From positions 868,001 to 932,000 of the forward strand of contig NZ_JBBKTT010000001.1 of NCBI RefSeq assembly GCF_037892425.1: a stretch of 64,000 bases of DNA, given 5' to 3'. The stretch is from Lacibacter sp. H375. Its GTDB lineage: Bacteria; Bacteroidota; Bacteroidia; Chitinophagales; Chitinophagaceae. The notes beneath the pieces are model-generated. The model saw only the letters and a program-made list of their open reading frames with translations. It did no database searches and was not told where the DNA came from. Shown here one piece after another: positions 25,923 to 35,095 of the stretch (position 1 is the stretch's first letter; the number at the start of each line of letters is the position of its first letter). Both the position numbers and the translations under genes were made by a program.

Positions 25923-26777
25923 ATGCTAAAGAAAATAATCGACTACTTGGTGCAAGACTTGGAAGTGCAACCCAATGTGGCAGTTACAATTATTTTATCA
26001 CTTCTGACATTTTGTTTGGGTTTTATCATAACATGGACTGCAGCAGGAGTTTCTAAATGGATCAAGAGGAGAAATTACAAAAGAAGCCTTAGAGTGGTTA
26101 TTCATAACTTTCTGGAATCCTGTAGGAAACAGTATTTACTTTTAGAGCCATTGACGAAACAAAAGGGATTTTTAGAAGGGGAGAATTACAATGTCTTTGT
26201 CAAGTCAAACTTTGGCCAACATTATCTATCGTCTATAGATATTAAAACTTTTATTGATAATTTTTCATCTTTTTTTAGCAAAAGGAGGCCACAAGAGATT
26301 GCTGATTTTTTTGAAATTGTAGAGACTGTGAGGGCAGTGAAGGATACTTCTAAAGAACAAATAACTATTTACCAATCAAGCTATGATGAAAACCTCAAAA
26401 AATACAACGAAAACCTTAACGAGTTAAGAAAGCTAAATGATGAATTTGCACTGGAATATTCTGGTAAGAATGTAAATCCACACTTGGTAAGCTATATTTC
26501 CAATTTTGCAAGCACTTTTATTAAATGGATTGAAGGCGGTGGCAATAAAAGTGTTCAAGCTACCAATTTTGAAATTGTAACACCTTTAATCGAAATTGCT
26601 AAATCTTTTCCTCACGGCCCTCATTCTCGAAAAATAATAGATCATTGTGTTCAATGTAGGGCTGCATTTGAAAACATTTACAATGTTGACGAGTATATGA
26701 AAGATGAGATCGGCAACCTGCGGAAAATTCATAAGAATTCTTACGATAGAGGTATCGCACTTGTAAAAAAATGGTAA
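25923..26777 (+). CDS. Single-pass membrane protein with coiled-coil region (284 aa)
   Basis: One transmembrane helix near the N-terminus (about residues 20-41), flanked by WIKRRNYKRSLR on the cytoplasmic side. The rest is soluble and mainly helical, with a coiled-coil-like stretch around ITIYQSSYDENLKKYNENLNELRKL (about 148-172). No catalytic motif. It lies 155 bases after the KAP gene on the same strand, in the same AT-rich composition. It might be a membrane partner of the KAP protein, but the wider gap leaves this open. Confidence 0.6.
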   Translation: MLKKIIDYLVQDLEVQPNVAVTIILSLLTFCLGFIITWTAAGVSKWIKRRNYKRSLRVVIHNFLESCRKQYLLLEPLTKQKGFLEGENYNVFVKSNFGQHYLSSIDIKTFIDNFSSFFSKRRPQEIADFFEIVETVRAVKDTSKEQITIYQSSYDENLKKYNENLNELRKLNDEFALEYSGKNVNPHLVSYISNFASTFIKWIEGGGNKSVQATNFEIVTPLIEIAKSFPHGPHSRKIIDHCVQCRAAFENIYNVDEYMKDEIGNLRKIHKNSYDRGIALVKKW

Positions 26778-26847
26778 TGCACGAAATAAGAGTATCTAAT
26801 AATTTTTTTGCATTATTCTAAGAGGCTTGAATTTTAAAAGCTGTAGC

Positions 26848-27036
26848 ATGAACGAAATGAAATTTCCAAAAGAAGAAATAGAACTGCTTTTTTACGAATG
26901 CTATTCTTCTGTAGAAGAAAAAACTATCCTTGAGTTGAATGAAAGAGAAGTAAATGGAAATATTTGTAATGTAGTAGTTGGCCTGGCAAAACATTGCTAT
27001 TGTACATTTCTGCTTACTGATAGCAAAGACGTGTAG
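26848..27036 (+). pseudogene. 5' fragment of a GIY-YIG gene, cut by an in-frame amber codon
   Basis: The ATG at 26848 opens a frame that meets TAG at 27034-27036. The same frame then runs on without further stops through 27093 and into the GIY-YIG gene that ends at 27657. The codons after the TAG (FQFLYINGGKTELEGD) look like normal protein, so a single sense-to-amber change in a gene of about 270 codons is the simplest reading. Reinitiation at 27094 could still give the nuclease-like half. Confidence 0.6.
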
Positions 27037-27093
27037 TTCCAGTTCCTATATATAAACGGCGGTAAAACAGAGCTTGAAGGTGATTGTTTAACA

Positions 27094-27657
27094 ATGTCTT
27101 TATCTACCAAGCATCATGATTATGTGTTGTTTTATTTTTGCAATTTTCTTGCCCACAACTATGAGGAAGTAGATTCAATTGATTCATCTAACACTTTTCA
27201 AAGTCAGTTAAGGACAATGATGGAGAAAATTAATTTTATAACTGTTGATAATTTCACTTTTGACAAGCTTGAGAATCCGATCTTCTTTGCTCCACATAAA
27301 CGAGGTGTAATAAAAATTAATTTGTTGGATCGATTACAGCTTTACCGAGATATATTTTATTCTTCGAAAAATGAAACAGAAACTGAATTTTCAGGCGATC
27401 ATGTGTATTTAATGCTAAATAAACGAAACAATTATATTAAGATAGGAAAAAGCAAAACCCTTGGTTTTAGGGAAAAAACACTTCAGGCGGATGAACCCGA
27501 AGTTGTATTAGTTGTAACTTGGCATGCACCTGCAAAAGTGGAAAAGGAATTGCATCGAATGTTTTCTGATAAAAGGAAAAGGGGAGAATGGTTTAATTTG
27601 AAATTAAAGGAACTTAAGATTATCAAAGAGTATATGAAGCTTTATTTAACTAAATGA
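27094..27657 (+). CDS. T5orf172/GIY-YIG-type domain protein (187 aa as reinitiated)
   Basis: The C-terminal half has the T5orf172/MUG113 version of the GIY-YIG fold: HVYLMLNKRNNYIKIGKS, then Arg in GFREKTLQ, then the Glu/His cluster KVEKELHRMFSDKRKRGEWFNL. Proteins with this domain occur in phages and accessory regions, alone or fused to other parts, and are presumed nucleases. The N-terminal 100 residues are unassigned. An amber codon 57 bases upstream in the same frame cuts off a longer N-terminus, so the annotated start at 27094 may be secondary. Confidence 0.7.
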   Translation: MSLSTKHHDYVLFYFCNFLAHNYEEVDSIDSSNTFQSQLRTMMEKINFITVDNFTFDKLENPIFFAPHKRGVIKINLLDRLQLYRDIFYSSKNETETEFSGDHVYLMLNKRNNYIKIGKSKTLGFREKTLQADEPEVVLVVTWHAPAKVEKELHRMFSDKRKRGEWFNLKLKELKIIKEYMKLYLTK

Positions 27658-27673
27658 TAGATCTTAACAGTCC

Positions 27674-27913
27674 ATGACACTTTATCAATTTAACAGGCTC
27701 GATGAATTAGAGCAGCTGGAAGCCGTTTGGGAGCATGGTGCATTGGTGGCAGAACGTGAAGATGAGGTGAACCGTTACAAGCTTTACCAGATCGATTCAT
27801 TTTATGTGGAAGTAGAATGGCACAAAGAGTATAATATGCGCAAGTCTTTTTATTCTTTTGCGAGTACCAATGCGGAGAAGATGAAGCCTTATTTGGAGAA
27901 GATTGATATTTAA
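27674..27913 (+). CDS. Small conserved hypothetical protein (79 aa)
   Basis: A small acidic cytoplasmic protein with a helical N-terminus (LDELEQLEAVWEHG) and a beta-hairpin (YKLYQIDSFYVEVEW). Proteins of this size and pattern are scattered in Bacteroidota genomes as lone genes. Base composition returns to that of the ordinary chromosome here, which suggests it lies outside the first accessory cluster. It follows the GIY-YIG gene by 16 bases. Function unknown. Confidence 0.6.
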   Translation: MTLYQFNRLDELEQLEAVWEHGALVAEREDEVNRYKLYQIDSFYVEVEWHKEYNMRKSFYSFASTNAEKMKPYLEKIDI

Positions 27914-27932
27914 AAAATTAAATACAGATAAG

Positions 27933-27952
27933 TAGCCACGAATTTCACGAAT
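27933..27952. repeat. Dispersed GCCACGAATTTCACGAAT repeat fragment
   Basis: A truncated copy of a short sequence often found between Bacteroidota genes. It marks another repeat insertion at the edge of the accessory cluster. Confidence 0.45.
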
Positions 27953-28022
27953 GGATACGAAAAGAAAGAATCGACTATGCATTCCCGTTAGTTATGTTGT
28001 TGAGTTGCGATAGATTGTAAGT

Positions 28023-28053
28023 CCCGGGGGGTCGGCTAAGGCCAGACCCCGGG
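28023..28053. terminator. G+C-rich hairpin between convergent genes
   Basis: The stem CCCGGGG(GG)TCGGC / GCCAGACCCCGGG has an imperfect match and a short loop. It lies between converging genes ending at 27913 and 28073. There is no T run on either side, so its role as a terminator is only probable. Confidence 0.5.
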
Positions 28054-28072
28054 TGAAGTATGACTTAATGTG

Positions 28073-28453
28073 TTATCCTAATACATGACTTGCCAGTAAT
28101 TTTTGCACTTCATACACATCCACCGATTTATTGAATTTTTTACTGATGCTTGGGGTTGCTTCACTGGAGACCCAAATCTTTAATTCAGCATCAAGATCGA
28201 ATGTGCCAGAAGTTTCGATACTGAATTTGGAAATGCTTTTATAGGTGAGCGATTTATACTCGACCTTACTCCCTGTGATGCCTTGCACATCGATAATAAT
28301 AAAACGCTTGTTGGTAAAGATGAATGTGTCACGGATGAGTTTGAAGCCCAATTCAATCTGTTCGTTTTGAATGAGCAGTTTCCCGTACTGTTTTTGTAAA
28401 TCATCATTACTGACTGAACCAGCGTTACCCATGAGTGCGGAAAGAAGACCCAT
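28073..28453 (-). CDS. PH domain-containing protein (bacterial PH, YvqH-like)
   Basis: A 126-residue cytoplasmic protein with the bacterial pleckstrin-homology layout: LLIQNEQIELGFKLIRDTFIFTNKRFIIIDVQGITGSKVEYKSLTYKSISKFSIE, then GTFDLDAELKIWV. This is the signature TNKR(F)I...YKSI(S)KFS...DLDAELKIW. Members form ring-like oligomers and are often stress-linked; the exact function is unknown. It is 18 bases after the exported protein gene on the same strand and could be co-expressed with it. Confidence 0.8.
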   Translation of the reverse strand: MGLLSALMGNAGSVSNDDLQKQYGKLLIQNEQIELGFKLIRDTFIFTNKRFIIIDVQGITGSKVEYKSLTYKSISKFSIETSGTFDLDAELKIWVSSEATPSISKKFNKSVDVYEVQKLLASHVLG

Positions 28454-28471
28454 TTTGTTTGATTTGTGTTT

Positions 28472-29500
28472 TTAGTTTTTTAAATATGCTACCTGGCTTT
28501 GATTTATTTTCATGTCGTCTACAATTCTTTTTGCTATTTGATTTTTTACAACCACAGCATTGACCTTTATATTTACCTGGATTGCATCCATTACATTGTC
28601 GTTGTATAAACCAAGGTATACTTTACCAACCAATGGGGCCGTCATTTTGGAAGCATCGTTTATTACATCGCCTTGTTTGTATTGATAATACGTTTGGTCT
28701 TTCATAAAGGCTAGTACGTTTTCCCAATTACTAATAAACCTATACTTTACGTTATCGCCACCCTGCGCTTTTTGGAATGCGTTGAAACCAAAAAGTGCCA
28801 GTGCACCCATAATACCATAGCCTGGAACCGAGGAGGCTTTATAAGCTGCTGTTTTTATAAATTCTGATTGACCTTTTTGGTAAGCTTCCTGACCTTCAAT
28901 GCCTACTCCAATATAGTAACTCCATGAAACTGTTCCTTGCGGCAATGTAAAATCGACAACTGTTTTATTGGTATTTCCATTTAACGCCGAGGTTGATGAG
29001 ACTTTTGCTATCTGATCAGTTATTGTTTCGATTGATGTATCGCTGCTTGCAATATAGAGTTCTTCTTTTGGCGTGATAATGGTGTCATAGACAGTTTTCC
29101 AATAAACAGAGGAATTAAACTTTGCTGTTTCCTGTGAGCCAGGTATCCGTTGAATATTAATTTTACATACCCTGCCTCCGATGGCTGAGTTGGAAAAGCG
29201 AAATTTATAAATACCTGTGTGATTTATTGTGATGGTTTTGTTTTGGATTTTTTTGGATTTATAGTCCATGAACTTGGAAGAACCAGGCATTTCAATGATT
29301 TCAACTTCTTTCAATTCCTTGCCATTCATTTCCTGGAAATTGAATACCAGTTGATCACCTTCTGCGAAGCCATAATAAAGGATTTGTTCACCAAAAGCAC
29401 CTATTTTGATTGTATTATCTGCAACTTCGACCGGGGATTGAGCAAAAAGATTAAGAGAAGTAAGCAGAAATAACAGGTGTAACGCTGTGGTTTTTTTCAT
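28472..29500 (-). CDS. Exported protein of unknown function (342 aa)
   Basis: The start is the ATG at 29500 (MKKTTALHLLFLLTSLNLFAQ), which gives a standard signal peptide cleaved after FAQ; the longer frame adds 14 polar residues. The mature protein starts with a beta-rich domain (about 25-120), with FGEQILYYGFAEGDQLVFNF and TINHTGIYKFRFSNS. That pattern resembles carbohydrate- or lectin-type sandwiches that stabilise against damage, but no family is assigned. A glycine-rich hydrophobic stretch (GYGIMGALALFGF) lies in the second half. Function unknown. Confidence 0.65.
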   Translation of the reverse strand: MKKTTALHLLFLLTSLNLFAQSPVEVADNTIKIGAFGEQILYYGFAEGDQLVFNFQEMNGKELKEVEIIEMPGSSKFMDYKSKKIQNKTITINHTGIYKFRFSNSAIGGRVCKINIQRIPGSQETAKFNSSVYWKTVYDTIITPKEELYIASSDTSIETITDQIAKVSSTSALNGNTNKTVVDFTLPQGTVSWSYYIGVGIEGQEAYQKGQSEFIKTAAYKASSVPGYGIMGALALFGFNAFQKAQGGDNVKYRFISNWENVLAFMKDQTYYQYKQGDVINDASKMTAPLVGKVYLGLYNDNVMDAIQVNIKVNAVVVKNQIAKRIVDDMKINQSQVAYLKN

Positions 29501-29679
29501 GATTTTGGATTTAGGGTACTTAAATAGGCTGTAATTATACAAACTGTTTTTTAAAAAATGAAATTTAAGGATAAGCGTATCATTTTCAATTACAGGTGCG
29601 TATTAAAACGCAGTATGTGTACTGATTAACCTTTTAAACTTCCGAATTTTATTAAACCGACTGATTCTCGCAAGAACAT

Positions 29680-29687
29680 TAAATTTG
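29680..29687 (+). promoter_or_regulatory. Probable -7 element TAAATTTG
   Basis: Matches the Bacteroidota -7 consensus TAnnTTTG and lies 21 bases before the ATG at 29709. Its last bases overlap the upstream TTG, which argues that the true start is 29709. A -33 TTTG is not clear. Confidence 0.45.
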
Positions 29688-29708
29688 CCTGATTCCAAAT
29701 TGATTTAC

Positions 29709-31697
29709 ATGCAGATTTTACATAAGATAGATGATTTTTTAGGCGAGCTTTTTCCGGGGTTTAAGACTTCTAGAAATAATCTCGAGATTTTAAAGGATGA
29801 AGTTGCCCGATACTATACTTATGGAGCGTTTAAACCAACAGTTACTATAAATGGAGACCTGGTTATCGTTGATGTTGATACTTCCAGTATTCTAAACCAG
29901 GATGCTGACTACAGAGAGGTTGTTTCATTGTGTGATAAAGGTAAATTTAGTGATGCGATTCTTATTTTAACAAAGCTGATTGCGGCTAATCCTACCAATT
30001 CGGAATATCATCGCATTTACGGACAGATACTATCAGAGCAAGGAAATCAAGACGCAGCGATCAACTCATTAATTGATGCATTAAGGTGGGATCCGAAAAA
30101 CGGCTATGCTTTGTTGATGATGGGGAATATCTATGGCCGTTATAAAGATGATGTAGCTACTGCTATGACGTTTTATAACAAGGTACTTGAACATAACCCA
30201 AGCGATTATATTGCGATGAACAATATCGGTGCTTTTTTACTGCAACTGCATAAATATGAAGAGGCAGCAGGTTATTTTGAAAAAGCGTTTGCCATAAATG
30301 ATCAATACCCCAATACTACGTATGGGCTGGCTTATGCGTACCATGAAATTGGAAGTCCATTGATTGCTTTTGATTTTGCGATTAAGAGTTTGAAAAGCTG
30401 TAAGAGCAGCAGTGACCAGCTCTACCGTAACAGTTACAGCCTGGCAGCAACTATTGCAGAAGCCTATTGCGATTCAGAAAAGGGGAACCATATTTTTGAA
30501 GGCTATAAAACAGCGCTTGAGAAAAAAGCAGGATTACCTATACGTGCAGAAGCAGACCAAAGTATTGCTACAGCGGCAAAGATTGAATTTGCAGAAAACT
30601 ATAACCGTGATTTCCACTTTATTAAATACAAACCCGGATATGAGGTCGTAGCTCATTTGATGATGCATGAGCTAGTGCACCTGGATTTTATGACTGATGC
30701 CCGTGCAGTTAATAATAATATGCTTTTTACTGCCGGCGGGGATATGCGTTTGCATTTTAAACGGGATTATGCAAAAGATATGCGAAGGTTGGCAGGTACA
30801 GGCATGAGTGAGGAAAGTATTGCCGGATTCATGGATGCTTTGTATAACGGTATTTGTAACCAGATTTTTAATGCGCCTACAGACCTGTTTATTGAAGATT
30901 ATTTGTTTAGCAAATATGAAGCGTTACGGCCGTACCAGTTTTTATCGGTACACAGGTTAATAGAAGAAGGCAAGAATGCTGTGACTGATAAACGTGTGGT
31001 ACAGTATAGCCCGGCGTTTATACTTTCTGCATCGAAAGTTTTAAATATGCTGAATGCGATACAGTTTAAAGATTTGTTTGGCGTAGACTTACTGAAAGCT
31101 TTTGACGCAACTTTAAAAGAGCAAAAACAAGCAGAGGCCTTATGGGAAGAGTATTTAGACTACAGGGCAGATAAAGAGCCCGGTGAAGAATATGAAATTA
31201 TACAGCATTGGGGCGAAGACCTTGGATTAGAAAAGTATTTTCAATTAATAGACGAGCAGGATTTTCGTAAGCGACCGAAAGATGTTGACAGTTTTCTTGA
31301 ATCGTTAGATAAAGACCCGTTAGGGCTTGAACAGGATACAAACCTGAAGGAACGGGAAATGAATAGATTTCAAGAGAACGAACAAAGCAAGGGCACCAAC
31401 CCTGCTGTACTGATGTATATGGTTGATGCATTGGGTTATTTTGAAGGGATGGGTAAAGACAAGATCAAAGCGATTGCTTTTGATATAGCCATGCTGGGAA
31501 CACAAGGTATTAACCCGGAGGAGGGGAATGTGTATAGTGTACCTTCAATTCAGGGCAAAGAATTTTCGGGTTATCATCTTTTAGCGTATTATTATGTTAG
31601 CTGGAAACTAGCTGTGCCAGAAATGTTGGGGCAATTAGGCTTGCCATTTGATGACGAGTATAAGCTGGCTGAGCAAATGTACCATGCAAAGAAATAG
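29709..31697 (+). CDS. TPR protein with HExxH metallopeptidase-like domain (662 aa)
   Basis: The start at 29709 is preferred because the earlier TTG falls in a -7 box. Tetratricopeptide repeats cover about residues 70-250 (for example GQILSEQGNQDAAINSLIDALRWDP and NNIGAFLLQLHKYEEAAGYFEKAF). Near residue 320 comes HELVHLDF, a zinc-binding HExxH motif inside a hydrophobic helix, which suggests a metalloprotease. The C-terminal 250 residues are helical and acidic. TPR plus peptidase suggests a target-binding protease. The stop is two bases before the MazG-like gene, so it heads a tight operon. Protease activity is inferred. Confidence 0.7.
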   Translation: MQILHKIDDFLGELFPGFKTSRNNLEILKDEVARYYTYGAFKPTVTINGDLVIVDVDTSSILNQDADYREVVSLCDKGKFSDAILILTKLIAANPTNSEYHRIYGQILSEQGNQDAAINSLIDALRWDPKNGYALLMMGNIYGRYKDDVATAMTFYNKVLEHNPSDYIAMNNIGAFLLQLHKYEEAAGYFEKAFAINDQYPNTTYGLAYAYHEIGSPLIAFDFAIKSLKSCKSSSDQLYRNSYSLAATIAEAYCDSEKGNHIFEGYKTALEKKAGLPIRAEADQSIATAAKIEFAENYNRDFHFIKYKPGYEVVAHLMMHELVHLDFMTDARAVNNNMLFTAGGDMRLHFKRDYAKDMRRLAGTGMSEESIAGFMDALYNGICNQIFNAPTDLFIEDYLFSKYEALRPYQFLSVHRLIEEGKNAVTDKRVVQYSPAFILSASKVLNMLNAIQFKDLFGVDLLKAFDATLKEQKQAEALWEEYLDYRADKEPGEEYEIIQHWGEDLGLEKYFQLIDEQDFRKRPKDVDSFLESLDKDPLGLEQDTNLKEREMNRFQENEQSKGTNPAVLMYMVDALGYFEGMGKDKIKAIAFDIAMLGTQGINPEEGNVYSVPSIQGKEFSGYHLLAYYYVSWKLAVPEMLGQLGLPFDDEYKLAEQMYHAKK

Positions 31698-31699
31698 TT

Positions 31700-32029
31700 A
31701 TGAGCGACCTGCAATTACTTACTGAGAAGATTCTTGCTTTTAGAAATGACCGTGATTGGGAACAGTTTCATAATGCAAAAGATTTAGCATTAGCATTAAA
31801 CGTTGAGGCCGGTGAATTGCTGGAACTGTTTTTATGGAAAGAAGCGGAGCAGGCAGATACGACGAAGGTTAAAGAGGAGCTGGCTGATGTGCTTATGTAT
31901 GCATTGTTACTTACGGAGAAATATCAATTGGATGTGAAGCAAATTATTTTGGATAAGCTGGAGAAGAATAACGAGAAGTATCCTGTTGATAAAGCGAAGG
32001 GAAATGCAAAAAAGTATAATGAACTCTGA
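31700..32029 (+). CDS. MazG-like nucleotide pyrophosphohydrolase (109 aa)
   Basis: All-alpha NTP pyrophosphatase of the MazG/dCTPase-like superfamily, which hydrolyses (d)NTPs to monophosphates. The metal-binding Glu residues are in LNVEAGELLELFLWKE and VKEELADVLMYALLL. An N-terminal helix (FRNDRDWEQFHNAKDLALAL) matches the short RS21-C6-type members. It begins two bases after the TPR-HExxH gene, and its stop overlaps the start of the next gene (TGATG), giving translational coupling. In a nuclease operon it could deplete or clean nucleotide pools (inference). Confidence 0.85.
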   Translation: MSDLQLLTEKILAFRNDRDWEQFHNAKDLALALNVEAGELLELFLWKEAEQADTTKVKEELADVLMYALLLTEKYQLDVKQIILDKLEKNNEKYPVDKAKGNAKKYNEL

Positions 32030-33117
32030 TGCAGCTTGAAGCATTACTAAAATATAAATCCCTTTATAAAATAACCGGCACCCCCGAAAATTTTCTAACT
32101 GCCTTGCGATTTATGCAATGGGGATTTAATGACAAAAATTATAAGTCCTGGAAAAAAATTCAAACAGGTGATATCGTTTGTTTTCATTCCAAAGCAGAGG
32201 ATTCGAAATTTATAAAGAAAGGAACCTCATGTGTTATTGGATTTGGAATTGTAGGCAACATAAAGTTTGAAACTAAAGAATTGCTTTGGATAGAAGAGTT
32301 TGAAAACCAGCAATTGATGTACCCGTATCATTTCAATTTTTCTGAAATAACATTTTTTACAGATGTAATAGTTGATGATACATGGGATTCCCAAACACTA
32401 AATAAAAGAGAACGAACAGCTGAGCTTATCAATAAGTTGTTGCAGAATGGAATCCCTTTGAGAGAACTGCCAGGATTTAACCAAATGGGCTCGTTTTCTA
32501 TTTTAAAGTCAGTTAATTCCGCACTACTATTTCAAAAACCAAAGGTGTTTTCTGTTTTTGACAATGAAAATGATGAGGTTCAAACTAATTCGCCACTTGA
32601 AAAAGTTGAACTAGCCGAAGAAATTTTTAGAAAAGCGACTTCACTCTCTGTTAGTGATGAGGTGCAACAAAAAATTATAAATAAGAAAAGTGTTACAACA
32701 ACAAAAGACCTGACGTTACTTGAAAGGGCTGAGAAAGAACATTTTGAAACATTGCAAAGGACTTTACTTTTTTTTAAGGATAAAGGCTTCGAAACATATT
32801 CAAATAAATATGTTGACTTATTTGCTATAAAAAATGATGAGTCGTTTTTGGTAGAAGTAAAAAGTCTGGAGAATAGAAATTTCAGAAGCCAAATGCGAAA
32901 AGCAATAGCACAGCTTTTTGAATACAATTATTTTGAAATCCAGAATTTCCAAAACGAAAGAAATATATTAGAACTAAATAATACAAACCTGCTTGTGACT
33001 TCAAGAAAACCAACACAAAAAGAATACATAAATTTTATAAATTCACTTAAAATTGAAATGGCCTATCGTGACAATGATGGAATTGTTGGCATAGGTACCA
33101 GAAATAGCTTCATTTAG
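32029..33117 (+). CDS. EVE-like domain + PD-(D/E)XK nuclease fusion (362 aa)
   Basis: The N-terminal half (about 1-160) has the PUA/EVE-like pattern NFLTALRFMQWGFN...WKKIQTGDIVCFHSK...CVIGFGIVG. Such domains read modified bases or nucleotides. The C-terminal domain is a PD-(D/E)XK nuclease: Asp in YVDLFAI, then EVK in FLVEVKSLENRNF, then the helix QMRKAIAQLFEYNYF with the QxxxY feature of Cas4/RecB-type enzymes. This is the arrangement of modification-dependent restriction enzymes. Its ATG overlaps the MazG-like stop by one base, and the helicase gene follows after 32 bases. Target modification is unknown. Confidence 0.75.
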   Translation: MQLEALLKYKSLYKITGTPENFLTALRFMQWGFNDKNYKSWKKIQTGDIVCFHSKAEDSKFIKKGTSCVIGFGIVGNIKFETKELLWIEEFENQQLMYPYHFNFSEITFFTDVIVDDTWDSQTLNKRERTAELINKLLQNGIPLRELPGFNQMGSFSILKSVNSALLFQKPKVFSVFDNENDEVQTNSPLEKVELAEEIFRKATSLSVSDEVQQKIINKKSVTTTKDLTLLERAEKEHFETLQRTLLFFKDKGFETYSNKYVDLFAIKNDESFLVEVKSLENRNFRSQMRKAIAQLFEYNYFEIQNFQNERNILELNNTNLLVTSRKPTQKEYINFINSLKIEMAYRDNDGIVGIGTRNSFI

Positions 33118-33149
33118 ACTTGCTATAACCCAAAAACACACCGCCAACC

Positions 33150-35003
33150 ATGATTGTATACCAAGCTACCAAAGCTGAGTTTTCTGACGACGTTTTAGAC
33201 GATCGGATTGATTTAAAAATACTAGAGTTTTTCAAAAAAAACTTAAAGCAAAGTACTTCAAAACAGGAGATAACTGCCTGGAAGAATTCCATGATTTACA
33301 TGGATAAAGTCCTCAATGATTCTGAATTGCCGGATGACTGCGGCGTGGCTATTGAATACCAGCTTCCACAATCTGCCAAGCGAATTGATTTTATTTTGAC
33401 CGGACTCGGAAATGACAATGAAGAGTATGCAATCCTTGTTGAGTTAAAGCAATGGAGCGAAGCAACGCTTTCGGATAAGGATGGTGTTATCAATTCATTT
33501 GTTGGTGGAAATATCCGTGAACTCACCCACCCTGCTTACCAGGCATGGTCTTATGCCAGCTTACTGCAGAATTTTAACCAGACTATTGAAGAAGAAAAAA
33601 TTCAACTGCAACCCTGTGCCTATTTACATAACTATATAGCAGATGATGTTATCACGAATGAATGTTACCAAGATTATATTGATAAAGCTCCTGTGTTTTT
33701 AAGAGGTGATGCTGTTAAGCTACGCAACTTTATTAAACAGTTTGTAAAACATGGAGATAAGACAAACATACTTTACCGAATTGACCAGGGTAAGATAAGA
33801 CCATCGAAGATGCTTGCTGACAGTATGGTTTCGATGCTGAAAGGCAATTCTGAATTTGTGATGATCGATGACCAGAAAATTGTTTATGAAACGGGGATTT
33901 CTTTGTCCGTTAAGGCAAGTGAGAAGAAGAAAAAAGTGCTGATCGTAAAAGGAGGGCCTGGAACCGGAAAGAGTGTTGTTGCTATTAATCTTTTGGTAGA
34001 GCTTACAAAACGTGGACTTCTTGCACAATATGTTTCCAAGAATGCAGCACCCCGTTCTGTTTATGAAAATAAGCTGACGGGTACATTTAAGAAGACAGTT
34101 ATCTCTAACATGTTCAGTGGTTCGGGTGCTTTCATTAGTACCGGGGCTAATACGTTTGATACATTGATTGTTGATGAAGCACACCGGTTAAATCAGAAAT
34201 CAGGCTTGTATGCTAATTTAGGAGAAAACCAGATCAAGGAAATTATTGATGCTGCTAAGTGTTCCATTTTCTTTTTGGATGAAGACCAGCGGGTAACGTT
34301 AAATGATATTGGTTCGTTCAAGGAAATTTATAAATGGGCCTCGAGGGTGGATGCAGAAATTGTAGAGATGGAGCTTTCCTCTCAATTTCGTTGTAATGGG
34401 TCGGATGGATATCTGGCATTTCTTGATCATATCCTTGATATTCGAGAAACGGCAAATACATCACTTGATGGGATTGATTATGACTTTAAAGTTTTCTCTG
34501 ACCCGAATGAAATGCGTGCAGCTATTGAGGAGAAAAACAAGATCAACAACAAATCGAGAATGGTGGCAGGGTATTGCTGGGAATGGAACAGCAAAAAGAA
34601 CCCGCAGTTGTACGATGTGGTGCTGCCAGAATATGATTTTAAAATGCAGTGGAACTTAACAACGGATGGCAGTCTTTGGATCATTAGCCCAGAATCGATT
34701 AACCAAATAGGGTGTATTCACACTTGCCAGGGCTTAGAGGTTGATTATATTGGCGTGGTGATTGGGCCGGATTTAATTTACAAGGACGGCAAAGTGTTAA
34801 CTCAACCTGCAGCAAGAGCGAAGGGAGATAAATCTGTTTTTGGCTACAAGAAATATATGGAACGACACCCGGAAGAAGCAAAGGCAACATTACGTTCCTT
34901 GATAAAAAATACTTACCGGACTTTGATGACAAGAGGAATGAAGGGTTGTTATGTGTATTGTGTAGATAAAGAGCTTGAGCGATACTTAAGAAGTGCTCTT
35001 TAA
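33150..35003 (+). CDS. PD-(D/E)XK nuclease-like domain fused to DUF2075-type SF1 helicase (617 aa)
   Basis: The N-terminal region (about 60-130) has a nuclease-like core, RIDFILTG...YAILVELKQW. The helicase/ATPase follows: Walker A GGPGTGKS (residue ~270), Walker B TLIVDEAHRL, motif III-like FFLDEDQRVT, and late motifs LSSQFRCNG and CIHTCQGLEVDYIGVVIG. This is the DUF2075 family of UvrD-like superfamily I proteins. It is the last gene of the TPR-HExxH/MazG/EVE operon and probably supplies translocation or unwinding. It is 617 residues, normal for the family. Confidence 0.8.
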   Translation: MIVYQATKAEFSDDVLDDRIDLKILEFFKKNLKQSTSKQEITAWKNSMIYMDKVLNDSELPDDCGVAIEYQLPQSAKRIDFILTGLGNDNEEYAILVELKQWSEATLSDKDGVINSFVGGNIRELTHPAYQAWSYASLLQNFNQTIEEEKIQLQPCAYLHNYIADDVITNECYQDYIDKAPVFLRGDAVKLRNFIKQFVKHGDKTNILYRIDQGKIRPSKMLADSMVSMLKGNSEFVMIDDQKIVYETGISLSVKASEKKKKVLIVKGGPGTGKSVVAINLLVELTKRGLLAQYVSKNAAPRSVYENKLTGTFKKTVISNMFSGSGAFISTGANTFDTLIVDEAHRLNQKSGLYANLGENQIKEIIDAAKCSIFFLDEDQRVTLNDIGSFKEIYKWASRVDAEIVEMELSSQFRCNGSDGYLAFLDHILDIRETANTSLDGIDYDFKVFSDPNEMRAAIEEKNKINNKSRMVAGYCWEWNSKKNPQLYDVVLPEYDFKMQWNLTTDGSLWIISPESINQIGCIHTCQGLEVDYIGVVIGPDLIYKDGKVLTQPAARAKGDKSVFGYKKYMERHPEEAKATLRSLIKNTYRTLMTRGMKGCYVYCVDKELERYLRSAL

Positions 35004-35095
35004 AAAAACATTTATTTTAGGTAGTCAATTGATTAATCCAAGTTGAATATAATATTTACTGCAGGTTATATTCATCATTGTAACAAACACATCTT

